A DNA stretch of 64,000 bases from Planctomycetaceae bacterium (GTDB taxonomy: Bacteria; Planctomycetota; Phycisphaerae; Tepidisphaerales; Tepidisphaeraceae), in the NCBI GenBank assembly GCA_027487775.1, contig JAIYCY010000025.1, positions 397,692 to 461,691 of the forward strand, written 5' to 3'. A program made the position numbers and the translations under genes. Positions 1 to 8,735 of this stretch are shown here, one piece after another. Each line of letters begins with the position of its first letter. The stretch's first letter is position 1. The notes under the pieces were generated by a model, which searched no databases, was not told where the DNA came from, and was given only the letters and a program-made list of their open reading frames with translations.

Positions 1-1
1 T

Positions 2-1042
2 TCGAAGTCGACGGTATCTCGCGTCTTGAACGATGATCCGCGCGTTTCGAAACAAGCGGTGCAGGCGGTGCGCGCTGCTGCGGCGGAACTCGGTTACACC
101 GGGCCGCTCCGACCGGGCAGGCCGAAGGGAACCCGCAACGGCGTCCGGAAGCGTTCGGTTGCCCTTCTTTTCCCCGATCCCAACCCGGCCGCGCTTCGAA
201 CTGTACTGAGTGCCCGTCTGATTCTCGGTATCGAATCAACCCTGCGCGAAGCTGGCCTTTCGCTGATCGTGACGGGCCTGACCGCTTCCCATCGGCTTCC
301 CGTTTGTCTTGAGCAAGGGCTTGTCGACGGGTTCATCATGCGTGGCGCAGTGCTTGATCGATCGCGATTTTCCCTGATCGAGCAATGCCCCGTGCCAGCA
401 CGGGTCTACCTCTTCGAGCCCCGATCTCCGCTTGGCTCGGGATGGGACGTCGTGTTCGAAGACAACGATGAAATCGCAGCGATGGCTGCACGATGGCTCG
501 CCGATCGAAATGCAAAGAGGGTTCTCTGTGTCAATCGGATCCCCACACACCCGTCGCTGCGCCATCGCTGTCAGGCACTGGTCTCGCAGCTTTCGTCAAA
601 CTCTACCAAGGTTCATGTTCTCAGCACCGACCAACCTCTGATCGAACCTCTCCGTTACGCGCTCGGCCAACTCGACGGCAAGCCCGATGGGGTCTTTATC
701 ACCGGCCCGGACGATTCGGTTGTGGAAACGTATCGCGCTCTGCGACATCTTGGAATCAAAGTCGGCGGCGCATCGAGCGAGTGCCCGCTGATCTCTTGCA
801 ACAACGACCCGGATCGCCTCGCCACACTCGATCCTGATCTGCCGAACCTCGACATCCAGCCCGAAGCACTCGGACGCGCCGCGGCCGACATGCTTCTCTG
901 GAGGCTCAAGCATCCCAAAGACCCGGCCCGTCGACTCACCCTCGCACCGGCACTCGTCCAACCTCGCCTTTCCGATTCCAACTTCGACCCAAGCCCTTCC
1001 CAAACATCAGTCCAAGCCCGCACGCATCTAGTCCAGGCATGA
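2..1042 (+). CDS. LacI/GalR-family transcriptional regulator, 5' truncated by window edge
   Basis: The frame is open to the left edge and its first visible residues, SKSTVSRVLNDDPRVS, are the recognition part of a LacI-type helix-turn-helix, so the true start lies just outside the window. The HTH and hinge are followed by a periplasmic-binding-protein-like domain (about residues 50-310) expected to bind a small effector, usually a sugar. Family members repress or activate carbohydrate genes as dimers. The C-terminal 25 residues are Ser/Gln-rich and non-conserved. A pseudopilin-like gene follows 69 bp downstream on the same strand; such pairings are common in planctomycetes. The effector cannot be deduced. 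An internal TTG at position 26 is not the real start because it would delete half of the HTH. Confidence 0.88.
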   Translation, partial: SKSTVSRVLNDDPRVSKQAVQAVRAAAAELGYTGPLRPGRPKGTRNGVRKRSVALLFPDPNPAALRTVLSARLILGIESTLREAGLSLIVTGLTASHRLPVCLEQGLVDGFIMRGAVLDRSRFSLIEQCPVPARVYLFEPRSPLGSGWDVVFEDNDEIAAMAARWLADRNAKRVLCVNRIPTHPSLRHRCQALVSQLSSNSTKVHVLSTDQPLIEPLRYALGQLDGKPDGVFITGPDDSVVETYRALRHLGIKVGGASSECPLISCNNDPDRLATLDPDLPNLDIQPEALGRAAADMLLWRLKHPKDPARRLTLAPALVQPRLSDSNFDPSPSQTSVQARTHLVQA

Positions 1043-1111
1043 TCGATCGCACAAAGTACCGACCTTCTCGATGCATCGTCCCCAACGCTCCATTCAACCC
1101 GAGGTGCCAAT

Positions 1112-2182
1112 ATGATCCATAATCCATCTCGCGATCCGCGAATCCAGATCGCATCCAGCAAGGCATCGGGCAGATATGCACGGCATCGTGAGGCCTTTAC
1201 GCTTGTGGAGTTGCTTGTTGTCATCGGCATCATTGCGGTGCTGGTGTCGCTTCTCCTGCCAGCGCTCGGTCGGGTTCGATTTCAGGCCAACGAACTCAAG
1301 TGCCTTTCGAACATCAGACAAATCGCACTCGCTGTTCAGGCCTATGCGGCGGACAACCGGGGTTTCCTCCCGCGGTTTCAGGCATCCAATGGCGGGGGCG
1401 TGCAGAACGTACCGAACCAGACCTACACCAACACGCCCGCAGGATCAGTGCCTGTCGGTAAATCGGTAGGTGATCCCGCCAAATGGCCCGGCGACTGGAC
1501 CTTCCTCATCTTCAAGTACACAGGTCGCACAACAAGCGTCTACACGTGTCCACTCCGACAATGGAAGACGCTGCGTAACGACTCGTTCGTTGCAGACAAT
1601 GGCGTTCGCTACGACCGACCGCTCGTCAGTTATCGCGTCAACGGAGCGACCCTCGCCAATGCGGACGCTGGCGTACTCAGCTTCACGCCCACCAACGCCT
1701 CCAACTTCGCCGCCGACGTTTCGCGACCCTTCGGGCCCGTCTATCGAAACATCAACGGGCAACTCGTCGACACCGAAGAAACCCTCAACATCGGCCGTAT
1801 CGCACCCGACACCATCCTCGCCACAGAATGTGTCCGCAGAAACGCCGGCACTGGCGCAACCGCCAGCATCGGCGAACTCTCCGCGACCGTCTTCACCAAC
1901 GGCCCGAGCGTCGGCATCACCTCCATCTCGACCTCAAGCCACAACTTCAAATCCGCTTCCTTCGCCTTCTTCGACGGACATGCCGAAACCATCCGAACCG
2001 CAACGCTGCTCCGACAACGCGTCAGTCGCACAAGCTCCGCACTCGCCTACTCCGTCATCTCGATCGACTTCTTCAGCAACAGCTCACCCAATCAGGGCAA
2101 CCCCGGCGACCTCAAATTGGACTTCTTCAACTCCGCCGGCAACCCACATCGCGGCCCCTGGACCGCCACCAAGGGAGACTGA
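1112..2182 (+). CDS. Pseudopilin-like protein with prepilin N-terminal methylation motif (DUF1559-like)
   Basis: The 356-residue product has the type IV prepilin signature at about residues 29-52: FTLVELLVVIGIIAVLVSLL, with the Glu at +5 that prepilin peptidases and methylases need, followed by the hydrophobic helix. The next segment (LKCLSNIRQIALAVQAYAADN) is the conserved N-terminal block of the large planctomycete DUF1559/type II secretion-like family. Near the C-terminus HNFKSASFAFFDGH resembles the H-x9-DG motif of that family, with one extra spacer residue. A GAGGTG Shine-Dalgarno at 1100-1105 supports the ATG at 1112. The protein is probably exported and membrane-anchored. Planctomycetes carry dozens of such paralogues of unknown role, so no specific function is assigned. 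Confidence 0.85.
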   Translation: MIHNPSRDPRIQIASSKASGRYARHREAFTLVELLVVIGIIAVLVSLLLPALGRVRFQANELKCLSNIRQIALAVQAYAADNRGFLPRFQASNGGGVQNVPNQTYTNTPAGSVPVGKSVGDPAKWPGDWTFLIFKYTGRTTSVYTCPLRQWKTLRNDSFVADNGVRYDRPLVSYRVNGATLANADAGVLSFTPTNASNFAADVSRPFGPVYRNINGQLVDTEETLNIGRIAPDTILATECVRRNAGTGATASIGELSATVFTNGPSVGITSISTSSHNFKSASFAFFDGHAETIRTATLLRQRVSRTSSALAYSVISIDFFSNSSPNQGNPGDLKLDFFNSAGNPHRGPWTATKGD

Positions 2183-2231
2183 AGGACGTTTTGACCGGCG
2201 AATCTCCTCGTGAACGATCCATCCGCAGTCG

Positions 2232-2259
2232 TTGCGATGACGGGCGCAGTTGGTATAAC
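2232..2259 (+). promoter_or_regulatory. Putative sigma-70 promoter of tRNA-Gly
   Basis: TTGCGA at 2232-2237 and TATAAC at 2254-2259 are separated by 16 nt. Transcription would start roughly 12 nt before the mature tRNA at 2279. The assignment rests only on consensus match and position. Confidence 0.45.
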
Positions 2260-2278
2260 CGAAGGCGTGACAAGAGTT

Positions 2279-2350
2279 GCGGCGGTAACTCAATGGCAGA
2301 GTGTCAGCCTTCCAAGCTGAATGTTGCGGGTTCGACTCCCGTCCGCCGCT
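2279..2350 (+). tRNA. tRNA-Gly (anticodon TCC)
   Basis: The 72 nt fold into a complete cloverleaf. The acceptor GCGGCGG pairs with CCGCCGC, the D stem ACTC pairs with GAGT, and the anticodon stem TCAGC pairs with GCTGA around the loop CTTCCAA (anticodon TCC). The T stem GCGGG pairs with CCCGT around TTCGACT, with one G-T pair. The discriminator base is T and the 3' CCA is not encoded, so it must be added by the CCA-adding enzyme. Confidence 0.97.
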
Positions 2351-2561
2351 TTCTTTCCGGTTGATTCTGTTCTCTGAATCAGATCTTCGTCGATCGGGTC
2401 ATCCCTCCATCCTGCGGCTGTCATCTAGTGATGCGACAGACAAACAGCCGACTGCTGCTGCACTGCTGATTCGCTAGTCTGATGCGTGCCGTCTTGAGCA
2501 CGGGTCACCAGAGCGGCGGCTCGCTCGGACGTGGGGCGACAATCTTGACCGAGGAGTGGTC

Positions 2562-3608
2562 ATGCGAATCAATCGTTGGAGAATGTTCTTTGCGTTTTTG
2601 GGCCCTGTGGCGGTCGCGAGTGGTGCATCGATGGGCGTGGTCTCGAGCTACTCGACAACGCACAATTATCTGTTCAATGTGCCCGGGCCTTTTCCGACGG
2701 TATCGGTGTTTCGATATGCCGTGAACACGAGAGCGTTTGAGCCCGCACCGGGCTGGGACGTGCATAATCGATCCGGAACGTGGGCGATTGTCGGGCCGGG
2801 ATCGTTTTCGACAACGGAGCGGGCGGGTACGGATCGTCCGACGGCGGGCTTTGTGGATGCCGGCGCGACGGCGAGCGTGTTTGGGAATGTGACAGCCTGG
2901 GGCGCGGGCCTTTATTCGGCGACGATGAATGCCTCGGGGATCGCGCATGCGAATCTCGTGGGCAATCGTGCGAATGCGTCGAGTTCGATGAGCACGATGA
3001 TCCTGCGTGCCGGATGGAATTGGCGGGCGGGTCGGTTTGTGTGGCGGCCTGTGATCGTCGATCAGGTCTCGGGCAATGCCGCAGCGGTGGGGAACAGGCC
3101 ACGCGTGGTTCGCAATCGCGATCCCATCATGGTGCGGGGTCTTTTGCCTGACGGGAGTGAAGATCCGGCATTTGTCGATTCATTTTTCGATGTCTTCCTC
3201 GAGATGTCAGGCGGTGGATCATGGGATGACGCCGGCCTGCGGGCGATCGACGCAGAGGGTCCGCTTGATCTGAAGCTAAGCCTGGTGCGTGAGAGTCCGT
3301 TCGTCGCGGGCGTGCCGGGTCGATTGGATCTGCAGGTGGTGGACGGCATGGTCACGCAGTCCGTCGCGACCGGGCCGTTCTCAGGCGTCGGTGTACCTCC
3401 GGTTGGGACGATGCTCGGTGGTTCGCTTGATTTACCCGGGCTGAGCAATCTCAACGACAGCATCTTTGCCTTCGACTACGACCTGAGCAATTGGGGCGAA
3501 CGCGAGTTGATGTTTGAATTCAGCGGCGGAGGCGCCAGCGACATCCCCGAACCGGCGGCACTCATGTTGATCGGCGTGACGGGCACGATGTTGCTGCGTC
3601 GCCGCTAG
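2562..3608 (+). CDS. PEP-CTERM sorting domain protein
   Basis: The 348-residue product has an N-terminal signal peptide (MRINRWRMFFAFLGPVAVAS) and ends in a PEP-CTERM tail: IPEPAALMLIG, a hydrophobic stretch and a terminal LLRRR. Such proteins are exported and processed at the membrane by an exosortase, often in bacteria making extracellular polysaccharide. The body is a Gly/Asn-rich beta-type sequence with no catalytic motif that I recognise. The start is set at ATG 2562 because GAGGAG (2551-2556) lies five bases upstream. The in-frame GTG at 2556 overlaps that ribosome-binding site. No exosortase gene is in the window. Confidence 0.88.
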   Translation: MRINRWRMFFAFLGPVAVASGASMGVVSSYSTTHNYLFNVPGPFPTVSVFRYAVNTRAFEPAPGWDVHNRSGTWAIVGPGSFSTTERAGTDRPTAGFVDAGATASVFGNVTAWGAGLYSATMNASGIAHANLVGNRANASSSMSTMILRAGWNWRAGRFVWRPVIVDQVSGNAAAVGNRPRVVRNRDPIMVRGLLPDGSEDPAFVDSFFDVFLEMSGGGSWDDAGLRAIDAEGPLDLKLSLVRESPFVAGVPGRLDLQVVDGMVTQSVATGPFSGVGVPPVGTMLGGSLDLPGLSNLNDSIFAFDYDLSNWGERELMFEFSGGGASDIPEPAALMLIGVTGTMLLRRR

Positions 3609-3863
3609 CGATGTCGTGTCGGACATGCCCATCAGATTGCGGCCTGCATTGAATTCCCCTGCGATGGACGTCTGGTGTATCGATGTCCGGATCATTGGAA
3701 ATCGGCGTGGGCCGTGATCAAAATCCTCAACGATGCATCGACGCGGAGGCTCCCGCTCGGTGCATCGCCTTTTGATGCAATCGAACATGATCGATCAACA
3801 AAGGTCCTGAAGATCCGGCGATTCGATCGATGTTGCGATCGACGGGCGGACATCTCGGCTCGC

Positions 3864-4262
3864 TCATGACGATCGAATGCGGTGGGGGCAATCACGCACG
3901 CAGCTCTGCTCGACCAGGCACGCATCGTGCTCGGCCAACAGCTTCACCGCCAGCGCGATGCGGCTGTTGACGTTCAGTTTGCGATAGAGCCTTTCGATGT
4001 GCGTATGCACTGTATGAACGCTGATCCCCAGATCCATCGCGATGGCGAGTTCCTTTTGATCGCGCAAGAGTCCGAGGCAGATGCTGGACTCGCGATCCGA
4101 AAGTCGCGACCGTTCAGCGATCAACCGCCAGCGCGCGGGGCTCGGAAACTCACCCATCCCCGTTCCCGAGACGTCTCGGTCCGATGTCAGATTGCACGTC
4201 TCCACTTCGACGACATTCGCCTGAGGAACATCGGCGCGAGACATTTCTTGACTCAATCTCAC
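3864..4262 (-). CDS. LuxR-type helix-turn-helix transcriptional regulator
   Basis: The C-terminal two thirds of this 132-residue protein form a LuxR/GerE HTH. The pattern LSDRESSICLGLL...KELAIAMDLGISVHTVHTHIERLYRKLNV covers the four-helix domain, with the recognition helix around TVHTHIERLYRKL. There is no receiver or autoinducer domain; the first 40 residues are non-conserved. It is therefore a stand-alone DNA-binding protein or has lost its sensor domain. The first start is GTG at 4262; ATG at 4244 is an equally possible start. It faces away from the amidohydrolase gene with about 300 bp between them. Target genes are unknown. Confidence 0.85.
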   Translation of the reverse strand: MRLSQEMSRADVPQANVVEVETCNLTSDRDVSGTGMGEFPSPARWRLIAERSRLSDRESSICLGLLRDQKELAIAMDLGISVHTVHTHIERLYRKLNVNSRIALAVKLLAEHDACLVEQSCVRDCPHRIRSS

Positions 4263-4559
4263 GCGATGATCTGCGTCGTCTGGGTCGGAATGTGGAATGG
4301 CCGAGCGGGAAATGTTCGCCTCCGAGGTGAATCGTCGAGCTTATCCCGCGACGGGTCAATGCGATTCGATGTGAAAAGAGGGAAATTTGTGCCGGTTGTA
4401 GAGTCGCATCTTCGCCCTGCTCAAGTTTTCTTGCTCGTGATGTAGGCTTGGCGGTAGACTTTCGGACAAGCGGTGTTGACCGGGATCGTGTCGACGAGGC
4501 TTTGGATCTCGGTGTCGGGCGATTTTGCTGATGTGCGTTGTTTTGTGCGGGAGTCTCTT

Positions 4560-5438
4560 TTGATCGTCGATTGTCATACGCATGTCTGGCAGGATTCCGA
4601 TCAGCTCGGCTCGGTCGATCTCGGAGAGATGTCTGCCGAGGATCGCAAGGTCGCGCTGAGCAAAAGTCTCTCGGGCAATTCCCCGCGGGTCCTTCCCCCC
4701 GCCGATCCGGAGACTCATCGTCTGCACACCGCCGCCGTTGATCGTGCGATCGTCCTGGGCTTTCGTTCGCGTTATCTTGGGGCCACCGTTCCCAACGATT
4801 TCGTCTCCCGCTATGTCTCCGGCAGCCCTGATCGACTCATCGGTTTTGCCGGCATCGATCCGATGGAAGATTCCGCCCTCGACGATCTCGCCGTCGCGCG
4901 GGAAGAGCTCAAGCTCCGCGGAATCTCGATCAGTCCCGGCGGGCAGGACTTCCACCCCGCCAACAGCCGCGCCATGCGCGTCTACGACTACTGCAACACG
5001 CACAAGCTCCCCGTCGTCTTCCATCCCGGCGGGCTCATGAACCAGCAATCCAAGCTCGAATACTCCCGCGCGTTCCTCATCGACGAAGTCGCCCGCGCGT
5101 TCCCCCAACTCCGCATCGTCGTCGCCCAGATGGCACAGCCCTGGGTCGATGAATGCGTCATCCTCATCGGCAAACATCCCCACGTCTTTGCCGACATCTC
5201 AGGCCTGCTCATCCGACCGTGGCCCGCGTACAACGCGCTCGTCAATGCCCACGAGTATGGCGTGATCGACAAGCTCCTCTTCGGCTCCGATTTCCCCTAC
5301 ACCAGCCCCGCCGACTGCATCGAGAGCCTCTTCTCCATCAATCAGATGGTTCAGGGCACCAACCTCCCGGTCATCCCGCGTGAAGCGCTCCGCGGGATCG
5401 TCGAACGTGATTCGCTCCAACTCCTCGGACTCCAATAA
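4560..5438 (+). CDS. Amidohydrolase family protein (Amidohydro_2 type)
   Basis: This is a TIM-barrel metal-dependent hydrolase or decarboxylase of the amidohydrolase-related (ACMS decarboxylase-like) group. The metal-binding DCHTHVW motif is at the extreme N-terminus, VVFHPGG supplies a further histidine mid-protein, and LLFGSDFPYTSP near the C-terminus carries the conserved Asp. The 292-residue length from TTG 4560 fits the family, which starts right before the D-x-H-x-H strand. Earlier in-frame GTG/TTG codons (4473, 4476) would add a 29-residue non-conserved leader. The gene ends two bases before the GNAT gene, so the two are probably co-transcribed. The substrate is unknown. Confidence 0.85.
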   Translation: MIVDCHTHVWQDSDQLGSVDLGEMSAEDRKVALSKSLSGNSPRVLPPADPETHRLHTAAVDRAIVLGFRSRYLGATVPNDFVSRYVSGSPDRLIGFAGIDPMEDSALDDLAVAREELKLRGISISPGGQDFHPANSRAMRVYDYCNTHKLPVVFHPGGLMNQQSKLEYSRAFLIDEVARAFPQLRIVVAQMAQPWVDECVILIGKHPHVFADISGLLIRPWPAYNALVNAHEYGVIDKLLFGSDFPYTSPADCIESLFSINQMVQGTNLPVIPREALRGIVERDSLQLLGLQ

Positions 5439-5440
5439 TC

Positions 5441-5932
5441 ATGCCCTCGTCCCCCACCGACCGCATCATCCGGGCCGCTCGATCTTTGCCAAGCGCCAGC
5501 ACTCAATCTCCTGCCTTCGCTGGCGCTCAAGCGACTGCGGTCGCGACGCGTTTTGAGGTTCATCGCCTTGATGCCGGGCCGGGCGGCACCGCGCGTGCCT
5601 TGCGGATTGATTTGCATGACCATGCCCGCCAGATCGGCACGATGCTTCTCACGCTCGGCATGGCCGACGGCGTGATCCAGATCATCGACATCCAGATCGA
5701 TCCTTCCCTTCGGCGTATCGGCCACGGCTCGACGCTTTTTGTTGAGGGCCTGCGTCAGGCGAGTCTCTTGCTTGCTCCCGCCCTGCCCCGCCGGGTGGTC
5801 GTGCTGCTCGGCCAAAAGTCCCAGCTTCTCGCCCGCGCGTTCATCCTCCGCCACGGTTTTCATCACATCAAAACGCTCCCCAGCCTCGGCGCGAATGAAG
5901 ACGTCATGGTCTACGTCAAGGGCCTGAATTAG
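5441..5932 (+). CDS. GNAT-family N-acetyltransferase-like protein
   Basis: The 163-residue product has the GNAT pattern. A beta strand IIDIQIDPSLRRIGHGSTLF carries an acetyl-CoA pyrophosphate-binding loop of the R-x-x-G-x-G/A type, here RRIGHGS. The late motif LARAFILRHGFHHIKTL matches the usual A-x-x-F-Y-x-x-x-G-F element. The first 35 residues are low complexity. It follows the amidohydrolase with a two-base gap, suggesting a two-gene operon. The acceptor substrate cannot be inferred. Confidence 0.72.
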   Translation: MPSSPTDRIIRAARSLPSASTQSPAFAGAQATAVATRFEVHRLDAGPGGTARALRIDLHDHARQIGTMLLTLGMADGVIQIIDIQIDPSLRRIGHGSTLFVEGLRQASLLLAPALPRRVVVLLGQKSQLLARAFILRHGFHHIKTLPSLGANEDVMVYVKGLN

Positions 5933-5984
5933 CCCGACGCCCGTGCGACAGCAGGAACATCCCACGGGACGTCATCGATCAGCC

Positions 5985-6058
5985 CGTAGGGTGCGTGCAA
6001 CGCACCATCCCCGCCGCACCGGATCGCGCCGTCCAAGGTGCATTTCATGCACCCTACG
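5985..6058. repeat. REP-like paired hairpin element
   Basis: The outer arms CGTAGGGTGC and GCACCCTACG are inverted copies. Each arm also contains its own perfect 7-bp hairpin: 5990-6006 (GGTGCGT, loop GCA, ACGCACC) and 6037-6053 (GGTGCAT, loop TTC, ATGCACC). Two inverted hairpins of this sort resemble REP/BIME elements mobilised by RAYT transposases in other bacteria. No transposase lies nearby. The element sits in the 260-bp gap between the GNAT gene and the convergent DUF5615 gene. Confidence 0.7.
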
Positions 6059-6192
6059 CGGCTTCTCTCCCGCCGTTGTCTTTGTGATGTTTATGGGCGT
6101 GTATGTTCCGAAAGGGAACCAGGCACGGATCGATGGTGCATGCCACTTCATGATTCGCACGGCCCGACGCGGTGGTCTTGGGGCGGTGATCG

Positions 6193-6555
6193 TCAGGGTA
6201 ACGGCCGGATACGGACGCGCGAGCGGTCGATCACCGAAAAGTGGCCGGGCCAACTCATGGTGTGGGTCTCCAGCACGGGCAACACGATGCGGACGACGTC
6301 GGCTTGCGATCTGGTTTCGGTGACGCGAAGCAAGACGATTCCGTTTGACGCGGATTTGCCTTGGCGATAGACCACGTCGCCGAAGTCCTTATCCCAAGTG
6401 AGAAGCACGCGACCTTCGGTCAGCGCTTGACGTAGAACCTGTGGATCGGCGATGCCGCGTCGTTCCTCGAGAACCCAACGGACGTCATGCCCTCGCTCAC
6501 GAAGGCGCGAGACGAGGAGGCTTTGCACATTCTCGTTGGCCAGCAGTTTGAGCAT
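6193..6555 (-). CDS. DUF5615 PIN-like protein, putative toxin
   Basis: The 120-residue protein shows the DUF5615 hallmarks. The N-terminal LLANENV supplies an acidic residue of a PIN-like active site, and LLTWDKDFGDVVYRQGK carries the D-x-D-F motif. The family is a PIN-like nuclease group commonly paired with DUF433 antitoxins. Its ATG follows directly after the TAA stop of the DUF433 gene, with no intervening base, which implies translational coupling. RNase activity is inferred from the family, not shown. Confidence 0.85.
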   Translation of the reverse strand: MLKLLANENVQSLLVSRLRERGHDVRWVLEERRGIADPQVLRQALTEGRVLLTWDKDFGDVVYRQGKSASNGIVLLRVTETRSQADVVRIVLPVLETHTMSWPGHFSVIDRSRVRIRPLP

Positions 6556-6786
6556 TTACGACTCGACCGGGAAGAGTTGGTCGTTGGCGACCGACTCGGT
6601 TGCGTACTGAAGACAAGCCAGCACGTCGTCGTGGGTCAGGCCCGGATACGAATCGAGCACCTCCCGGATCGGCCAACCCTGCGCCAGGAGTCCGACGATG
6701 TGCTCGACGCTCAGACGCGTGCCTTTCAGGCAAGGCTTGCCAGAGAGCACGTCGGGTTTGGATTCGATTCTGGCTTGCCAGTCCAT
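6556..6786 (-). CDS. DUF433 domain protein, putative antitoxin
   Basis: The 76-residue protein matches DUF433: a core GKPCLKGTRLSVEHIVGLLAQG followed by a short HTH-like helical segment (IREVLDSYPGLTHDDVLACLQYA). DUF433 proteins are small winged-helix-like DNA binders usually encoded just upstream of a PIN-like partner, as here. An AGGTGA ribosome-binding site precedes the ATG at 6786. It probably neutralises the DUF5615 product and autoregulates the pair. Confidence 0.88.
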   Translation of the reverse strand: MDWQARIESKPDVLSGKPCLKGTRLSVEHIVGLLAQGWPIREVLDSYPGLTHDDVLACLQYATESVANDQLFPVES

Positions 6787-6962
6787 GTTTCACCTCGCTC
6801 CAATCGTGAACGGAGTTCCTCAGCAAGTCTAGCGGGTGAGCAGTCGCAGCGCAGAATTCCAATCCTCCACGCATGGACGTCCGTGGAGGATTTCACCCAC
6901 AGCAATCCCTGCAAAAGCGTACCCCGCCGCCGGGGGATGGGGCAATGGAATTGGGTGCGAGA

Positions 6963-7745
6963 TTACGCTTGGGGCGGCGGGTTGTGGATGTTGAGGGGCA
7001 TGTCTGGGCGGAGGGATTGGGATGAGCGGACGGGTGTGGTGGCTTGGAGTTGGCGAACGAGGTGGGCGGGCCATTGGGCGAAGAATCGGCCGGCCCAGTC
7101 GATCATGGCGTCGAATTCTCCGGGCTCCCAACGTTTGAGACCGCTCAGAAGCAGCAACTGCCCGCCGGCCATCGCCAGCTCCGGCGGAGGATCGCTCATC
7201 ATGAATTGGATCATGCGTGGGTCGAAGAGGTCGTAGGCGAAGCGTTTTTCGGAGCTTTTGACGTGGAATCGTTTGCTGAATTCGGCGCTTTCGAAGTCGA
7301 TGTCGTCGTAGCCGAATGCGCCGGCGAGTTTGTCGAGGATGTTTTCGCGTCGGCAGCTGAGTGTATGTGGGATGGCGTATGGAGGTTCGAGGATGATGAA
7401 GCTGCGGCGGTAGGTGCGGGTGCGTCGGTTTTTGCCGGATCCTTCGGTTTGTTTGTAGTGGAGGTCGCCGCAGAGGCCTGCGACCTGGTGTTGGTTGATG
7501 TTGAGTTGGAAGTCGGTGGCGTTGTGGCCGTAGCGCGCGAATCCGCGTGAGAAGATTTCGAAGTGTGCGAATCGATTGGGCAGCGCGGGATTTTTTTCGG
7601 GATGGAAGGATTCGTTGCGCGCGGCAGCGCGGTCGGCGAGGGTTTGGGTGCGGATGCGTTCGTGTCGTTCGCCGAGGATGTGGAAGAGGACGCCGAGGGC
7701 GACGATGAGGATGATGAAGCCGAAGAAGAACCAGATGGGGCTCAC
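6963..7745 (-). CDS. Membrane-anchored protein of unknown function, paralogue of the upstream gene
   Basis: The 260-residue protein has one N-terminal transmembrane helix (IWFFFGFIILIVALGVLFHIL) and a soluble domain. A conserved block around residues 150-190 reads DDIDFESAEFSKRFHVK, then KRFAYDLFDPRMIQFMM. The protein encoded nine bases upstream has almost the same block, so the two are tandem paralogues in one operon. I recognise no catalytic motif. The start is GTG at 7745. Confidence 0.75.
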   Translation of the reverse strand: MSPIWFFFGFIILIVALGVLFHILGERHERIRTQTLADRAAARNESFHPEKNPALPNRFAHFEIFSRGFARYGHNATDFQLNINQHQVAGLCGDLHYKQTEGSGKNRRTRTYRRSFIILEPPYAIPHTLSCRRENILDKLAGAFGYDDIDFESAEFSKRFHVKSSEKRFAYDLFDPRMIQFMMSDPPPELAMAGGQLLLLSGLKRWEPGEFDAMIDWAGRFFAQWPAHLVRQLQATTPVRSSQSLRPDMPLNIHNPPPQA

Positions 7746-7754
7746 GATGACTCC

Positions 7755-8684
7755 TTAGTTGGGTCGGTCGTCGGGGGATTTTGGGGGAAGATGCGGTGGA
7801 GCATTTGGGGGAAGATCTTGGGAACGATGCTGCGGGAATGGCGGATTGATGGGTGGGATGGGTGAACGGATGTTGGGGAAGGCGGGTGGCGGGGTTCGTT
7901 TGGAGATGGCGATGAGATGTGAGAGCAGCGCGGCGCGGTCGGGGGTGGGCGGATGTTGTTTGAGGTGATCGACGAGGTGTCTGGGGACTTGTTCGATGAA
8001 GCGGCGTAGCCAGTCGAGTTGGTGGGCGAATTGGGTGATGTTCCATGTTCCTGCGCCGCGTGTGATGACGAGGAGTCCGCGTCCGATCATGAGGTTGGGC
8101 GGATCGGACTGCATGAAGAATTGCATCATGCGTGGATCGAAAAGGTCGTAGGCGAGTTTTTTGTTTTCGCCTTTGACGTAGAACTGGCGGCTGAACTCGG
8201 AGCTTTCGAAGTCGATGTCATCGGCGCCGAAGGTTGCGGCGACGCGATCGAAGAAGGATTCGCGTCGGATGCTGATGAGTGGATGCCATGCGACGGGCAG
8301 GACGACGCCGAGATAGCTGAAATAGTGGCTGGAGCGTTTGGTGTTTCCTTTGCTGTCGGTGGAGGTGGTTTCGTAGTGGTAATCGCCGAGGATGAGACCG
8401 AACTCGAGTCCTCCCATGCGAGCGGCGCCGCGCATGGTGTTGAGTCCGCAGCGTGCGTCGCCGGTGCGGAAGGTTGGGACGGCGTGGAAGAGTTGTGCGA
8501 TGGCGGGATCGCGTTGGGTTTGGAAATCGAAGCCTCGTTGTCGGGCGAAATTGCGAAGGGCTTCGATGCGTTCTTTGTTTTTTTTGGCAGCGCGGAAACC
8601 GAGGACGATCATCAGGATCAGGAACCCGATGAAGACCATGCAGGGGATCGGCAGGATGCCGAAAATGGCGGCGAGAGGGTTCAC
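7755..8684 (-). CDS. Membrane-anchored protein of unknown function, tandem paralogue
   Basis: The 309-residue protein has an N-terminal transmembrane helix (residues about 5-30, rich in Ile, Leu and Val) followed by a basic KKNKERIEALRNFARQRGF segment. Its central block FGADDIDFESSEFSRQFYVK and LAYDLFDPRMMQFFM is shared with the downstream gene. The last 60 residues are Pro-rich and low complexity. The start is GTG at 8684. The function is unknown; the shared core suggests duplication with divergence of the tails. Confidence 0.75.
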   Translation of the reverse strand: MNPLAAIFGILPIPCMVFIGFLILMIVLGFRAAKKNKERIEALRNFARQRGFDFQTQRDPAIAQLFHAVPTFRTGDARCGLNTMRGAARMGGLEFGLILGDYHYETTSTDSKGNTKRSSHYFSYLGVVLPVAWHPLISIRRESFFDRVAATFGADDIDFESSEFSRQFYVKGENKKLAYDLFDPRMMQFFMQSDPPNLMIGRGLLVITRGAGTWNITQFAHQLDWLRRFIEQVPRHLVDHLKQHPPTPDRAALLSHLIAISKRTPPPAFPNIRSPIPPINPPFPQHRSQDLPPNAPPHLPPKSPDDRPN

Positions 8685-8735
8685 GTCGTAAGGTGAACCC
8701 GAAGAGGCTTTGACGTCAATACCAAACCGAGTGAG

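Noticed and set aside
2362-2381. Terminator after tRNA-Gly
   Set aside because: TGATTC/GAATCA gives only a 6-bp AT-rich stem with an 8-nt loop and no T-run.
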